Source: Mycolicibacterium sp. P9-22
Lineage (GTDB): Bacteria; Actinomycetota; Actinomycetes; Mycobacteriales; Mycobacteriaceae
Direction: 5' to 3'
Length of the DNA: 64,000 bases
Assembly (NCBI RefSeq): GCF_008329585.1
Contig: NZ_NPKP01000003.1
Span: 558,001 to 622,000 of the forward strand
Each line of letters starts with the position of its first letter. Position 1 is the first letter of the stretch. This document shows, piece by piece, positions 1-10,291 of the stretch. The translations under genes and the position numbers were made by a program. A model generated the notes under the pieces. That model made no database searches, was not told where the DNA came from, and worked only from the letters and a program-made list of their open reading frames with translations.

Positions 1-263
1 ATTCTCGTCGGACTTGATCTTCTCCAGCAGTTGCCTGCCGTCGTACTTGGGCAGGTTGAGGTCCAGCAGGATCAGATCGGGCCGCGGGGCGTCGGGGAAC
101 TTCCCGCGCCGGTACAGAAAGTCCAGCCCCTCCTCGCCGTCGTGAGCGACGTGCAGATTGTTCTTGATCTTGTTGTGCTCGAACGCTTCCCGGGTGATCA
201 GCTCGTCACCGGGATCGTCCTCTACGAGCAGGATGTCGATAGCTCGCTCTGCTGCCGGGTAGC

Positions 264-267
<4 letters not shown>
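1..267 (-). CDS. Single-domain response regulator (Rcp1-like), 3' part missing
   Basis: CheY-like receiver cut off by the left window edge; 89 codons are present. The frame starts at the ATG at 267 and shows the acidic pair LLVEDD near residue 15 and the phosphoacceptor motif LILLDLNLP with Asp near residue 71, as in the stand-alone receivers (Rcp1 type) that partner phytochrome-like histidine kinases. Its ATG overlaps the TGA of the upstream histidine kinase gene (ATGA), so translation is probably coupled. The likely role is to accept phosphate from that kinase. No output domain is visible, though the 3' end cannot be seen. Confidence 0.85.
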
Positions 268-1828
<1,561 letters not shown>

Positions 1829-1832
<4 letters not shown>

Positions 1833-3043
1833 GTTCGGGACCGCTCCACTCTGATCACCGCGATGTCGTCGGTGAGCCCGCCGTGTTGCTGCGCACGTGC
1901 TTCGGCATGCTCGATGAGCGCCTCCACGAAATCGGAGCCGGGCAACTGGGCGAGCGAGCGGGCCATCGTCAACAGCCCGGCTTCGCCGAGACGCTCGTCA
2001 CCACGCCCCGAATGACCCTCGAACAGCCCGTCAGTGAGCAACAACAGCCCGTGCCCCAGGGGCAACTCGTAATGCTCGACCGGCCATTCGCGGGCGCCGA
2101 GACCCAGCGCGGCACCCGGGCGAGGCTCCAGCCAGTCCGCAGTGCCGTTACCGTGCAGCAGCAGGCCGGGATGACCGGCACGCACCGCGGTGAAGCGGCC
2201 GCTGTCGGGTTCGAGAGCCACACTGAGCAGGGTCGCAAAAATGCCCTTGCTCGGGCGCTCGGAGGTCAGAATTCGGTCGAGTTCGCGCATCCGCTCATTA
2301 CCGCGCAGGCCCGCGAAGGTCAGGGCGCGCCACCCGATGCGCAGCGCCACCCCCAGCGCCGCCTCGTCGGGTCCGTGGCCGGCCACATCGCCGATCATCA
2401 CGTGCACCGTGCGGTTGTCGGTCTGCACGACATCGAAGAAGTCCCCGCCGACCAGGGCATCCTGCCGGCTGGGGCGTGACCGGGTGACGATATCGACGCC
2501 GGGGGAGTCCAGTAGCACCGGCGAGGGCAACAGACCGCGTTCCAGCCGGGCGTTCTCCAGTGCGCGCAGGCGGCTGGAATGCAGATCGACGGTGGCGAGC
2601 TCGGCGCGCTTGCGCTCGATGGCGTAGAGCACCGCGCGGCGCAGCGTGTCGGGCTCCACCCTGCCCTTGACCAGGTAATCCTGGGCGCCCGAGGACACCG
2701 CGGACACCCCGAAGTGCTCGTCGGTGAGGCCGGTCAGCACGATGATCGGGACGGTGTTGTCGAGCCCGCTGAGCCGGTGCACGGCATCCATGCCGGTGGA
2801 ATCGGGCAGGTTCAGGTCGAGCAGGATGCAGTCGGGGCGCTGCTCGGTCAGGACGCGGGCGGCGTCGGAGATCGTCTGTGACCAGACGAAGTCGAACTCG
2901 CCGGCGGCGTCGGCGATGAGTTCCTCGACCAGCAACGCGTCGGCGCGATCGTCTTCGACCAGGAGCAGCGAGAGCCGCGGGCCGCCCGCGACTGTGGCGA
3001 CGTTGGGTCCGGGTGAGGGCAACGGATTCTTGGGCGCGCCCAT
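1829..3043 (-). CDS. Response regulator with PP2C/SpoIIE (RsbU-like) phosphatase output
   Basis: 404 residues. The N-terminal receiver (about 22-140) has acidic residues at LLVEDD, phosphoacceptor Asp76 in LLDLNLPD and Lys126 in YLVKG. A short helical linker leads to a PP2C-type serine phosphatase with GGDFFDV (199-205, metal ligand Asp201), GDVAGHGPDEA (218-228, Asp219) and a late TDDIAVI motif. Such proteins usually dephosphorylate anti-anti-sigma factors in partner-switching pathways; in mycobacteria SigF is the obvious candidate, but that is inference. First gene of a three-gene operon with the CHASE3 kinase and the single-domain receiver. The ATG at 3043 gives a natural N-terminus. Confidence 0.88.
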
Positions 3044-3126
3044 GGGAAAGTCGAACCCTCCACCTGGGGACTTGCCCCGGTCGCGCTGTATCGCGGTATT
3101 GATGTCAACACGTATGACTTTACCCA

Positions 3127-3146
3127 GACGCCCCCGCTGGGGCGTC
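3127..3146. promoter_or_regulatory. Perfect 8-bp inverted repeat in divergent intergenic region
   Basis: Arms GACGCCCC and GGGGCGTC separated by a 4-base spacer. It lies between the divergently transcribed receiver-phosphatase (start 3043) and AhpD-like (start 3248) genes. There is no T-tract, and a terminator is not expected between divergent genes. An operator or an RNA hairpin in a leader is possible. I see no clear sigma-A boxes around it. Confidence 0.3.
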
Positions 3147-3247
3147 GAGGTATTGACGCCTATGTCGCGCAGTGGCCCATGCGTGTCACAATCCGGCGCG
3201 GAACCGAGTCATACCGGTGAACGCCCCGCCGAGAAGAGGATGACGCC

Positions 3248-3700
3248 ATGCTCCCGAAGGTCAACATCAGTAAGCAGTTCTCCGGACCGTACGAGGCCTT
3301 CGCGGCGTTCGACGCCAAGGTGAAGGACGCGACGGAAGCGGCCGGCCTGTCTGTTCTGCTAGTCGAACTGGTCAAGATACGGGTGTCGCAGATCAACGGC
3401 TGCGCGTTCTGTCTCCGGATGCACACCCGTGACGCGATCGCGGCCGGAGAGTCGGCGGATCGTTTGGCGGTGCTGCCCGCCTGGTGGGAGTCGCAGTATT
3501 TCGACGAGCAGGAGCAGGCCGCGTTGATCCTGGCCGAACGGATCACCCGGATCGCCGATGAGCACACCGCACCGGCCCCGGGCGTCGACGTCGAGGCGGT
3601 GCTGTCGAAGCAGCAGATCGCCGCGGTCACCTGGCTGGCCGTGGAGATGAACGGTTGGAATCGCATCGCCATCGCCAGCCACTATCCGGTGGGGCCCTGA
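3248..3700 (+). CDS. AhpD/carboxymuconolactone decarboxylase-family protein
   Basis: 150 residues. The redox motif is GCAFCLRMH (Cys52, Cys55, His59), the signature of alkylhydroperoxidase AhpD-like members of the CMD family, so a thiol-dependent peroxidase or oxidoreductase role is more likely than lactone decarboxylation. A purine-rich ribosome site (GAAGAGG) sits upstream of the ATG. The gene is alone on the plus strand, divergent from the signalling operon and ending just before the tRNA-Arg gene on the opposite strand. The electron donor and physiological substrate cannot be read from the sequence. Confidence 0.88.
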   Translation: MLPKVNISKQFSGPYEAFAAFDAKVKDATEAAGLSVLLVELVKIRVSQINGCAFCLRMHTRDAIAAGESADRLAVLPAWWESQYFDEQEQAALILAERITRIADEHTAPAPGVDVEAVLSKQQIAAVTWLAVEMNGWNRIAIASHYPVGP

Positions 3701-3713
3701 GCAATTTCGCGAG

Positions 3714-3789
3714 TGGTGCCCCCGGCATGATTCGAACATGCGACACCGGCTTTAGGAGAGCCGTGCTCTATCCCCTGAGCTACGGGGGC
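3714..3789 (-). tRNA. tRNA-Arg (anticodon CCU)
   Basis: Read on the minus strand, a full cloverleaf is present: 7-bp acceptor GCCCCCG/CGGGGGC, D-arm GCTC/GAGC, anticodon stem CGGCT/AGCCG around the loop CTCCTAA (anticodon CCT), and a T-arm with loop TTCGAAT. CCA is encoded at 3716-3714. It decodes AGG. Confidence 0.95.
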
Positions 3790-3819
3790 CGGGGACCTTG
3801 CGCACAGAACTTTAGTGGA

Positions 3820-4431
3820 TCAACGGGGATTGCCGGTAAGCGGCGTGACGATGCCGCTCGATCCGGCCCGCTCACGCCAGGCGCGTTCCCACTGCCGGGT
3901 CATGGCCGGGTAGACGATCAGGTACCGGAAGGGCGCGATCGCGGACAGGTACGCCCGCCCCAACAGGCCGTTCGGCTTCACCAGGACCGCCATCCGCAGC
4001 TGATAGTCGCCGTCACGGGTGCGCACCCACCCCAGATGGGCCACCGCATGCACCGTCCGGTTGACCACCTCCATCGCCACCTCGTCGTGGGTTTGGTAGA
4101 GCAGGGTGAACGGCAGCCCCGCCATCGGGGCGCCGGTTTCCGGACGGCGCAGGTCCTCGGGCAGACACTCGGTGAGGGACGGCACGGTCGATTCCTCGTC
4201 GTCCCAGCCGAAGAGTTCCCCGAGTTTCCAGCGCACCGCGAACAGCAACCGACTCGGACTCGGGCCGCTGTCGTGCGTCGCCGAAGCCTGAATGGCCGAC
4301 AGCATGGTCGCGAGGTCATCGGGCCCGGCGCCCGGGCATCGGTAGGCCCACACATCCAGCACGGCGAAGTCCGGCGCGATCCGGTGGATGCGCCACGGCC
4401 GCTGGGTGTGGGTCCCGATCGGAAGCCTCAT
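3820..4431 (-). CDS. DUF2867-like conserved protein
   Basis: 203 residues from the ATG at 4431. The protein resembles the DUF2867 family: soluble, with a long aromatic- and acid-rich middle (LLFAVRWKLGELFGWDD) and a C-terminal hydrophobic stretch (YLSAIAPFRYLIVYPAM). No catalytic motif is recognised. The start codon overlaps the stop of the upstream small membrane protein (ATGA), so the two are probably co-translated. The open frame runs further upstream, but that extension is only the shifted shadow of the membrane-protein gene. Function unknown. Confidence 0.75.
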   Translation of the reverse strand: MRLPIGTHTQRPWRIHRIAPDFAVLDVWAYRCPGAGPDDLATMLSAIQASATHDSGPSPSRLLFAVRWKLGELFGWDDEESTVPSLTECLPEDLRRPETGAPMAGLPFTLLYQTHDEVAMEVVNRTVHAVAHLGWVRTRDGDYQLRMAVLVKPNGLLGRAYLSAIAPFRYLIVYPAMTRQWERAWRERAGSSGIVTPLTGNPR

Positions 4432-4847
4432 CGCAGGGCCTCCTGCCGGTCCGGCGCGGCCCGCCACGACAGACCGAAACACGCACAGGCCAAGGTGAAC
4501 AGGATGATCGGCGGCGGCGGGTCGAGCCAGATGCTCATCGCCAGCGAGAGTGCCGACATGGCCAGCGCCAGTGCCGCGAGGGGACGGAGCTCGCTGGCGT
4601 GTCTTGCCAACTGCAACAACAGGATTCCCACGAACATCACGGCGACACCCATGGCCAGGCTGAAACTCATCATCAGTTGGTAGTAGGTCCGTTGAATGCC
4701 CATCAGATCCAGGGTGTGGGCCCGCATCTGGGCGTCGATCGCGGAATCGCCGCCGGCGGTGCGCAGATAGATATCGCCGAGCAGATGCCCGGCGCCGGTG
4801 AGGATCCAGCACCAGGCACCCGCCCGAAACCATGTGAGAGAAGTCAT
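4428..4847 (-). CDS. Small four-helix membrane protein
   Basis: 139 residues with about four hydrophobic helices (near residues 7-25, 55-78, 88-106 and 110-128). The N-terminus (SLTWFRAGAWCWILTGAGHL) resembles small uncharacterised membrane proteins of the LIC_13387 type, although I hold that name loosely. It overlaps the DUF2867-like gene by ATGA and is the first gene of that pair. No enzymatic motif is visible. Confidence 0.7.
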   Translation of the reverse strand: MTSLTWFRAGAWCWILTGAGHLLGDIYLRTAGGDSAIDAQMRAHTLDLMGIQRTYYQLMMSFSLAMGVAVMFVGILLLQLARHASELRPLAALALAMSALSLAMSIWLDPPPPIILFTLACACFGLSWRAAPDRQEALR

Positions 4848-4902
4848 GTCTCAACTATCGGGGCGCCACAGCCCGGGCACATCGTCCGCAGGTCTCGCCG
4901 TT

Positions 4903-4920
4903 CTCATCCTGAAGGATGAG
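4903..4920 (-). terminator. Hairpin at the end of the NarL-type regulator gene
   Basis: Perfect 7-bp stem CTCATCC/GGATGAG around a TGAA tetraloop, overlapping the last codons and stop of the response regulator gene. No T-run follows, as is common for mycobacterial terminators. It would act on minus-strand transcripts. Confidence 0.4.
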
Positions 4921-5569
4921 CCAGCCCCGATTCGTAGGCGAGTACCACCGCCTGCACCCGGTCGCGCAGTCCCAGTTTCGCCAGCACGTGCCCGACATGG
5001 GTCTTGATGGTCGCCTCCGAAAGGCTCAGCTTGTCCGCGATCTCACGATTGCTTGCCCCGGTGGCGATCTCGAGCAGGATGTCGAGTTCGCGTGGCGTCA
5101 GGGCGCGGCGCACCGCATCGGCCTTGTCGCCATCGATGCCGGGGGTCCTGGCCACATGCTCGATGAGCCTGCGCGTGGTGGACGGCGCGACCACGCTGTG
5201 GCCGGCGTGCACGGTGCGGATCGCCTCGACCACGTCCTCACTGCGGGCGTCCTTGAGCAGGAATCCGCTCGCCCCGGCCCGCAGTGCCGGGAAGGCGTAC
5301 TCGTCGAGATCGAAAGTGGTCAGCGCGATCACCCGGCACGCGGGCTGTTCGGCGGTGATGGCCGCGGTCGCCTGGATGCCGTCGAGGCCGGGCATCCGCA
5401 GGTCCATCAGCACCACGTCCACCTGGCGCGACCGGACCAGGGCGAGCGCCTGATGGCCGTCGGCGGCCTCCCCGACCCACTCGAAATCGGGCTGACTGTC
5501 CACCATCATCCGCAGCGCCGACCGCATGAGTTCCTGGTCGTCGACGACGGCCACCCGGATGGCCGTCAC
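4904..5569 (-). CDS. NarL/FixJ-family response regulator (LuxR HTH)
   Basis: 221 residues from the GTG at 5569, chosen because it overlaps the upstream kinase stop (GTGA); an ATG at 5596 would add nine residues inside the kinase gene. The receiver has VVDDQ at the N-terminus, phosphoacceptor Asp56 in VVLMDLRMPG and a Lys in FLLKD. The C-terminal LuxR helix-turn-helix shows LTPRELDILLEIATGASN and SEATIKTHVGHVLAKLG. It is the cognate partner of the DesK/NarX-type kinase next to it. The target genes are unknown. Confidence 0.92.
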   Translation of the reverse strand: MTAIRVAVVDDQELMRSALRMMVDSQPDFEWVGEAADGHQALALVRSRQVDVVLMDLRMPGLDGIQATAAITAEQPACRVIALTTFDLDEYAFPALRAGASGFLLKDARSEDVVEAIRTVHAGHSVVAPSTTRRLIEHVARTPGIDGDKADAVRRALTPRELDILLEIATGASNREIADKLSLSEATIKTHVGHVLAKLGLRDRVQAVVLAYESGLAHPSG

Positions 5570-6735
5570 GGTGACACCTTCGCATCGACGCGCCACCCGC
5601 CGTCGACCGGCCCGGCCTGCAACGTCCCGCCGATCGCCTCCACACGTTCCCGCATGCCGGTAAGCCCGCGCCCGGGGCGCGCATCCGTGGGTGCCGCACC
5701 GGTATTCGTCACGGTCACCAGGAGTTCGCTTGAGCCAGAATCGATCTGGATGCGGGCGGTGGCTCCGGGACCGGCATGTCGCGCCACATTCGTCAGCGCC
5801 TCCTGGACCACCCGGTACACCGTCAGGCCCACCGCGGGACTGACGCGGGCGCCTTCGGTGACGGTGAGTTCGGTCGGCACGCCGGCGGCGCGCAGACGTT
5901 CGACCAATGCGGGGAGATCGCTCAATCCCGGCTGTGGATCGGTGGCGGTGCCCTCGTCGCGCAGCACGCCGAGCAGGCCGCGCATCTCGGTGAGCGCCTC
6001 GCGGCCCACCTCGGCGATGGTCGTCAGGATCTCCGGTGCCCGCTCCGGAGAGTTGGGCACCACCAGCCGGCCCGCCTCGGCATGGCTGACCATCACCGCG
6101 ACGGAATGTGCCACCACATCGTGCATTTCACGGGCGATGCGCCGGCGCTCGTCGGCGGCCACCCGCTCGGCGAGCTGCACCGACCAGGCGACCCGGGTGG
6201 CGCGGTAGCGGCCCAGTGCCCAGGCGGCGAGCGTCCCGCCCGCCGCAGTGGTGCTCAGCAGCAGCCACCACGCCCATTCGTTGATCGGGGTTCCGCTGAA
6301 GCCCCACAGCCGCGCCACCGCCAGCACGCAACCCACCAACCCGACACCGAGGGCGATATCGGGCCACGGCGCCTCGGCGTGCGCGCTGACGGCGTAGAGC
6401 AGCGGGAAGAAACACAGACTGCTGGGCAACAGGATCGGGCTGTAATTGGTGGTGTCGATGACGGCGGTGGCGGCGGCGATATCGGGCGCCGCGACCAGCA
6501 TCAGGCAGCCCAGCCCGCCCGCGGCGAACGACGGGAGGGGCCAGCGGCGGGCGGTCCCCACACCGACATGCAGGGCGATCAGGGCGCCGGCGAGCGCGAC
6601 CCGCCAGGCCGGGGCCCCACCGTCATCGCGGACCGCGGACACTCCCGCGGGCAGCAGCACCAGCGCCAGGACGGCGGCCAGCGCCAACTGACCGGCCTGA
6701 CCGAGCCCGCGCGGCTCGGTGACGGGGATCGACAC
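5566..6735 (-). CDS. HisKA_3-type (NarX/DesK-like) membrane histidine kinase
   Basis: 389 residues. The first 175 residues contain five or six hydrophobic segments with no sizeable extracytoplasmic domain, so it may sense a membrane or intramembrane signal. The dimerisation/phosphoacceptor region is ERRRIAREMHDVVAHS with His205. The ATPase domain carries the abbreviated N box VVQEALTNVARHA and the G box GRGLTGMRERV of the HPK7 class. It forms a two-gene operon with the NarL-type regulator immediately downstream. Confidence 0.92.
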   Translation of the reverse strand: MSIPVTEPRGLGQAGQLALAAVLALVLLPAGVSAVRDDGGAPAWRVALAGALIALHVGVGTARRWPLPSFAAGGLGCLMLVAAPDIAAATAVIDTTNYSPILLPSSLCFFPLLYAVSAHAEAPWPDIALGVGLVGCVLAVARLWGFSGTPINEWAWWLLLSTTAAGGTLAAWALGRYRATRVAWSVQLAERVAADERRRIAREMHDVVAHSVAVMVSHAEAGRLVVPNSPERAPEILTTIAEVGREALTEMRGLLGVLRDEGTATDPQPGLSDLPALVERLRAAGVPTELTVTEGARVSPAVGLTVYRVVQEALTNVARHAGPGATARIQIDSGSSELLVTVTNTGAAPTDARPGRGLTGMRERVEAIGGTLQAGPVDGGWRVDAKVSP

Positions 6736-6780
6736 GCTGTCAACCTACCCAGACATCACCGGGCGGATCACCGAGAACGG

Positions 6781-7953
6781 TCAGACACTGTCCAGTCGCG
6801 GATAAAGGACTTCCTGGATGATCAGTTGCAGCGCCGCGGCAATCGGGATGGCGACGAGGGCACCGACGACACCCAGCAAGGTGGCGCCGATCAGCACCGC
6901 GACGACCGTGGTCAAGGCCGGTACGTGCACGGCGCGGCCGATGATCCTGGGTACCAGAACATAGTCCTCGACCATCTGGAAGGCGATGTAGAAGACGATC
7001 GTGGCCAGGCATACCGGTATGGAGACGGTCAGGGCGACGGCGCCGACCACGATTCCGGCGATGGTGGATCCCACGACGGGCACCAGGTCGAGGATCGCGA
7101 CGAGGATGGCCAGTAGTAGCGGATAGGGAACACCGAAGGCGGTCAACCAGATCAACGTCGCCGCTCCCAGGAGCAGCGATATCAGCACGTTCCCCAGGAC
7201 ATACGCGCCCACCTTGGCGAACACCTCGTCACCGATCAGGATGACGCGCGGGCGCCGGGTGTGCGGCACCAGGCGGTAGAGGGTACTGCGGATCCGCGGC
7301 ATGTCCGCCAGGAAGTACAGCGTCAGCACGATGGCGATCAGGGTGCCGGCGATTCCTTCCACGACAGCGGTGCCCGCGCTGACCATCTGATTCAGTGCCG
7401 AGCCGTCGATGCCGTTGACCGCATCGGTGATTCGTTGCTGCAGCTGGAAACGGTCGTTGAGCCTGCCGATGAACGACGAATGATCTTGAGCCTGTTGCAG
7501 ATACACCGGTGCGCGATTGACGAGGTCGGTGATCTGGGCGAACAGCGGTGGAAAAGCCGCGGCGGCGAACGTCGCGATCCCCGCGATGAAGACCGCGAAC
7601 ACGAGCGCCGTCGACATCCACCGCGGCAGCCCGTGGTTCACCAACCAGGAGACCACCGGTTCCAGGCCGAGGGCCAGGAAGAACGCGACGCCGATGACGG
7701 TCAGAATCGACGACAGCGATGCCAGCAGGTGAACGGCACCGTAGGTGACGGCCACCCCTGCCGATCCGGCCAGGCCGATGAAGAACGGGGAGCGCCGGTC
7801 GAACTTCTTGCCCGGTTCCCCGAGCGGTTGTTCGGGCGAGATCATTTCCGCCGCTTGGAGTTCCGCCTCGGCTACCGGTCCTTCATCCTGGGTGTGCGGT
7901 TGGGCGACCATATCGTTGTGCCCGTCATCGACCGCGGAGTCATTCATGCGCAC
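6781..7953 (-). CDS. AI-2E/PerM-family transporter
   Basis: 390 residues with a polar, Asp/Glu-rich first 55 residues and then about seven or eight membrane helices arranged as in the AI-2E exporter-like (PerM, UPF0118) family; the conserved C-terminal region includes LVPVVGSTIAGI and GALVAIPIAAALQLI. Members include autoinducer-2 exporters and Na+/H+ antiporters, so the substrate here is open. Two in-frame ATGs (7953 and 7947) are possible starts. A good SigF-type promoter lies 32 bases upstream, which suggests control by general stress or stationary phase. Confidence 0.88.
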   Translation of the reverse strand: MRMNDSAVDDGHNDMVAQPHTQDEGPVAEAELQAAEMISPEQPLGEPGKKFDRRSPFFIGLAGSAGVAVTYGAVHLLASLSSILTVIGVAFFLALGLEPVVSWLVNHGLPRWMSTALVFAVFIAGIATFAAAAFPPLFAQITDLVNRAPVYLQQAQDHSSFIGRLNDRFQLQQRITDAVNGIDGSALNQMVSAGTAVVEGIAGTLIAIVLTLYFLADMPRIRSTLYRLVPHTRRPRVILIGDEVFAKVGAYVLGNVLISLLLGAATLIWLTAFGVPYPLLLAILVAILDLVPVVGSTIAGIVVGAVALTVSIPVCLATIVFYIAFQMVEDYVLVPRIIGRAVHVPALTTVVAVLIGATLLGVVGALVAIPIAAALQLIIQEVLYPRLDSV

Positions 7954-7984
7954 CCCTGTCAGCCGCCCGGAACCTCCTCGGGTT

Positions 7985-8009
7985 TACCCCGCTGTCAATT
8001 CCTGAAACC
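7985..8009 (-). promoter_or_regulatory. SigF-type promoter of the AI-2E-family gene
   Basis: On the minus strand GGTTT (8009-8005), a 15-base spacer and GGGTA (7989-7985) fit the mycobacterial SigF consensus (GGTTT or GTTT, 15-17 bases, GGGTA). Transcription would start near 7978, leaving a leader of about 25 bases before the first ATG. Confidence 0.6.
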
Positions 8010-8031
8010 TGTGGGGTACTAACGAAGCTCG

Positions 8032-8829
8032 CTATCGCAACTGAGCGATGACCTTCCCGAACACTTCGGCGTGACTGGCCTGCACCACCAGATAATTGGC
8101 GCCGTAGGTATCGCGCAGCCCCCGCACCTTCTCGGCCATTTCGGTCACCGATCCGGACAGCACCCCGGGCAGCGCCAGCAGTTGCTCATCGCTCAGGTCG
8201 GGGGCGTAGCGGCGGGTCATCGCCAGGTTCGGCACGTCGGCTCCGTCGTCGGGCACGGCGGTGATCGCCAGGTTCAACTCGATATCGTCGAAACGCGCGC
8301 CGGCCACCGCGCGCAGGAATGCGATGCGTTCGGCGACCGGGTTCCCGGTGACGCCGACGATGGACGCCCACTTACCCGCCACCGTGAGCAGCCGGTCACC
8401 GCCGCCGGCGATCATGATGGGCGCGCCGGGCACATGTTCGGCCAGGTACTCGACGACATGCTCCAGGTACTCGATGCGCTGACGTGCCGATGGGAACGGC
8501 AGTTCGGCGGTCTCGAACTCCTCGCGGACATAGCCTGCGCCCAGGCCCACCTCGAACCGGCCGCCGGACAGGTCATGCAGCGCACCGACATCGCGGGCCA
8601 GCAGCGCCGGCTTGTAGAAGCAGGCGTTGAGCACGAACGTGCCCAGCCGCAGCGTGTCGCTGGCCGCGGCGGCGGTCGCCAGCACCGGGAACGGGGCAGG
8701 TGCACCGAGATGGTCGGGCACCAGCAGCACGTCGTAGCCGAGGTCCTCGGCCAGGCGGGCGGCGTCGCGGACCTTCGCCGCCGAGGAGGTGTCGCGCAGG
8801 CTGAGACCGAAGCGGAAGTCACGGGGCAT
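8032..8829 (-). CDS. LLM-class F420-dependent oxidoreductase
   Basis: 265 residues with the luciferase-like TIM-barrel pattern: AEDLGYDVLLVPDHLG near residue 28, LRLGTFVLNACFYKPALLARD, and LSGGRFEVGLGAGYVREEF. It resembles the TIGR03621-type F420-dependent subgroup. The substrate is unknown. It starts 18 bases after rskA on the same strand, so it may be the third gene of the sigK-rskA transcript and hence part of that stress response; this is inference from spacing. Confidence 0.85.
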   Translation of the reverse strand: MPRDFRFGLSLRDTSSAAKVRDAARLAEDLGYDVLLVPDHLGAPAPFPVLATAAAASDTLRLGTFVLNACFYKPALLARDVGALHDLSGGRFEVGLGAGYVREEFETAELPFPSARQRIEYLEHVVEYLAEHVPGAPIMIAGGGDRLLTVAGKWASIVGVTGNPVAERIAFLRAVAGARFDDIELNLAITAVPDDGADVPNLAMTRRYAPDLSDEQLLALPGVLSGSVTEMAEKVRGLRDTYGANYLVVQASHAEVFGKVIAQLR

Positions 8830-8847
8830 GATCCGACGTTAGCGCGG

Positions 8848-9567
8848 TCAGCTCAGCGGCAGCGAGGCGAAGGGCGTCGTGGTGGGTCGGTCCGAACCCG
8901 AACCGGGTTCCACGGTGAACGCCAGCGTGGTCGAGGAACCGAGATCGGGCAGCACCGCGGTGGTCGACGGGCCGATCGCGCCGGCATCCATCACACCGGC
9001 CGAGTGCGGTCCTTCGGTATCGATCAGCCACATCTGATAGACCGTGCCGGTGGTGGGCGGGGCGACGTTGTTCATCACCAGCACACCGGCGTTGCGTTCG
9101 CGGGAGAACACCACCGTCGCCGTGCCGCCGGTCGGGATCTGGCCGGAGACGGTGCGGACGTCGGGTGCGGCGAAGACCTGTTCGGCGGTGGTCGCCGTCG
9201 GGACCGGCCGCAGCCACCATCCGACGCCGAACGTGCCCACGCCGATGACGATGGCCGCCGCCGCGGCCGCGACCGCGGTGGTCCACCGCCGCCGGGGCGG
9301 CCTCAGTTGCCGCACCGGAGGCGCCTGGTCGCCGGCTATCGCCGCGAGGAGGCGGTCCCGCAGATGCGCAGGGGGCTCGGCGGCCGTCGTCGTGGACACC
9401 TGTGCCATCGCCTCGCGGACCTGGCGCACCTCGAGGGCGAACGCCGCGGAGACGGCGTCGGGAGCCGCCTGGAGCCGGCGCTCGATATCGGCGCGCTCGG
9501 CGTCGTCGACGGCGTCCAGCGCGTACGCCGTCGCCAGTGCCAGGAGATCCTCGTGCGGCGCGGTCAT
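8848..9567 (-). CDS. rskA: Anti-sigma-K factor RskA
   Basis: 239 residues. An N-terminal cytosolic sigma-binding domain (about 1-90, with [18 protein letters not shown]) is followed by one membrane span (about 96-119) and an extracytoplasmic RskA domain ([20 protein letters not shown]). Family members hold SigK inactive until regulated proteolysis or redox change releases it. The ATG overlaps the sigK stop (ATGA), the usual sigma/anti-sigma arrangement. The mpt70/mpt83 genes that sit beside sigK in M. tuberculosis are not present here. Confidence 0.93.
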   Translation of the reverse strand: MTAPHEDLLALATAYALDAVDDAERADIERRLQAAPDAVSAAFALEVRQVREAMAQVSTTTAAEPPAHLRDRLLAAIAGDQAPPVRQLRPPRRRWTTAVAAAAAAIVIGVGTFGVGWWLRPVPTATTAEQVFAAPDVRTVSGQIPTGGTATVVFSRERNAGVLVMNNVAPPTTGTVYQMWLIDTEGPHSAGVMDAGAIGPSTTAVLPDLGSSTTLAFTVEPGSGSDRPTTTPFASLPLS

Positions 9568-10109
9568 GCGGCACCCAGGCAGTTGCGCAGGCCGCGGATG
9601 GCATCACGCATCCGGGATTTGATGGTGGCCAGGTTCGCCGACAGCCGGGCGGAGACCTGCGCGTAGGTGAGGCCCTCGTAGTAGGCGAGCTGGATGCACT
9701 CGCGCTGCCGGTCGGTCAGCGCTGCCAGGCAGGCCGTGACCTGGCGGTATTCCTCGCGTTCGAGGACACCCTCGGCGACCTGGTCGACGGGCGGTTCCAC
9801 GGTGGCCGCGCCGTAGCGGGCCTCCCGGTCGGTGGCTGCCTGCTCGGAGCGCACCCGGTCCACGGCGCGCCGATGCGCGACGGTCATCAGCCAGGACATG
9901 GGCGAACCGGCCGACGGGTTGTAGTCCGACGCGTTGCGCCACACCTGCAGGTAGATGTCCTGGGTGGTTTCCTCGCTGTAGCCGGGATCGCGCAGCACCC
10001 GGGTGACCAGCCCGTACACCCTGGACCGGGTGTTGTCGTAGAACTCGGCGAAGGCATCGACATCGCGTTGTGCGACCCGGCGCAGCAACGCGTCGAGGTC
10101 TGCCGTCAC
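9564..10109 (-). CDS. sigK: ECF sigma factor SigK
   Basis: 181 residues from the GTG at 10109, chosen because ACGGAG lies six bases upstream and because the protein then begins [12 protein letters not shown] as SigK orthologues do. The frame stays open to a possible start at 10154. Region 2 has [18 protein letters not shown] and [17 protein letters not shown], and region 4 has [18 protein letters not shown] followed by [16 protein letters not shown]. It overlaps rskA by ATGA. The regulon cannot be deduced from this window. Confidence 0.93.
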   Translation of the reverse strand: MTADLDALLRRVAQRDVDAFAEFYDNTRSRVYGLVTRVLRDPGYSEETTQDIYLQVWRNASDYNPSAGSPMSWLMTVAHRRAVDRVRSEQAATDREARYGAATVEPPVDQVAEGVLEREEYRQVTACLAALTDRQRECIQLAYYEGLTYAQVSARLSANLATIKSRMRDAIRGLRNCLGAA

Positions 10110-10291
10110 GCTCCGTAGCCTAGCGGGGACGGACGCCGTCACGGTCTGCAACACCGGTATTTCGCAATGCTCATCGGTGCACCCGCCCAGTGGAATTCGC
10201 CTGAGCCTCGGTACATCCGGGTGAGGTCGTTGTGTTCCACGATCGGTATTCGTAGCGGCGCGGAAATTGGATGGGTTACCGGGGCGCCGTA

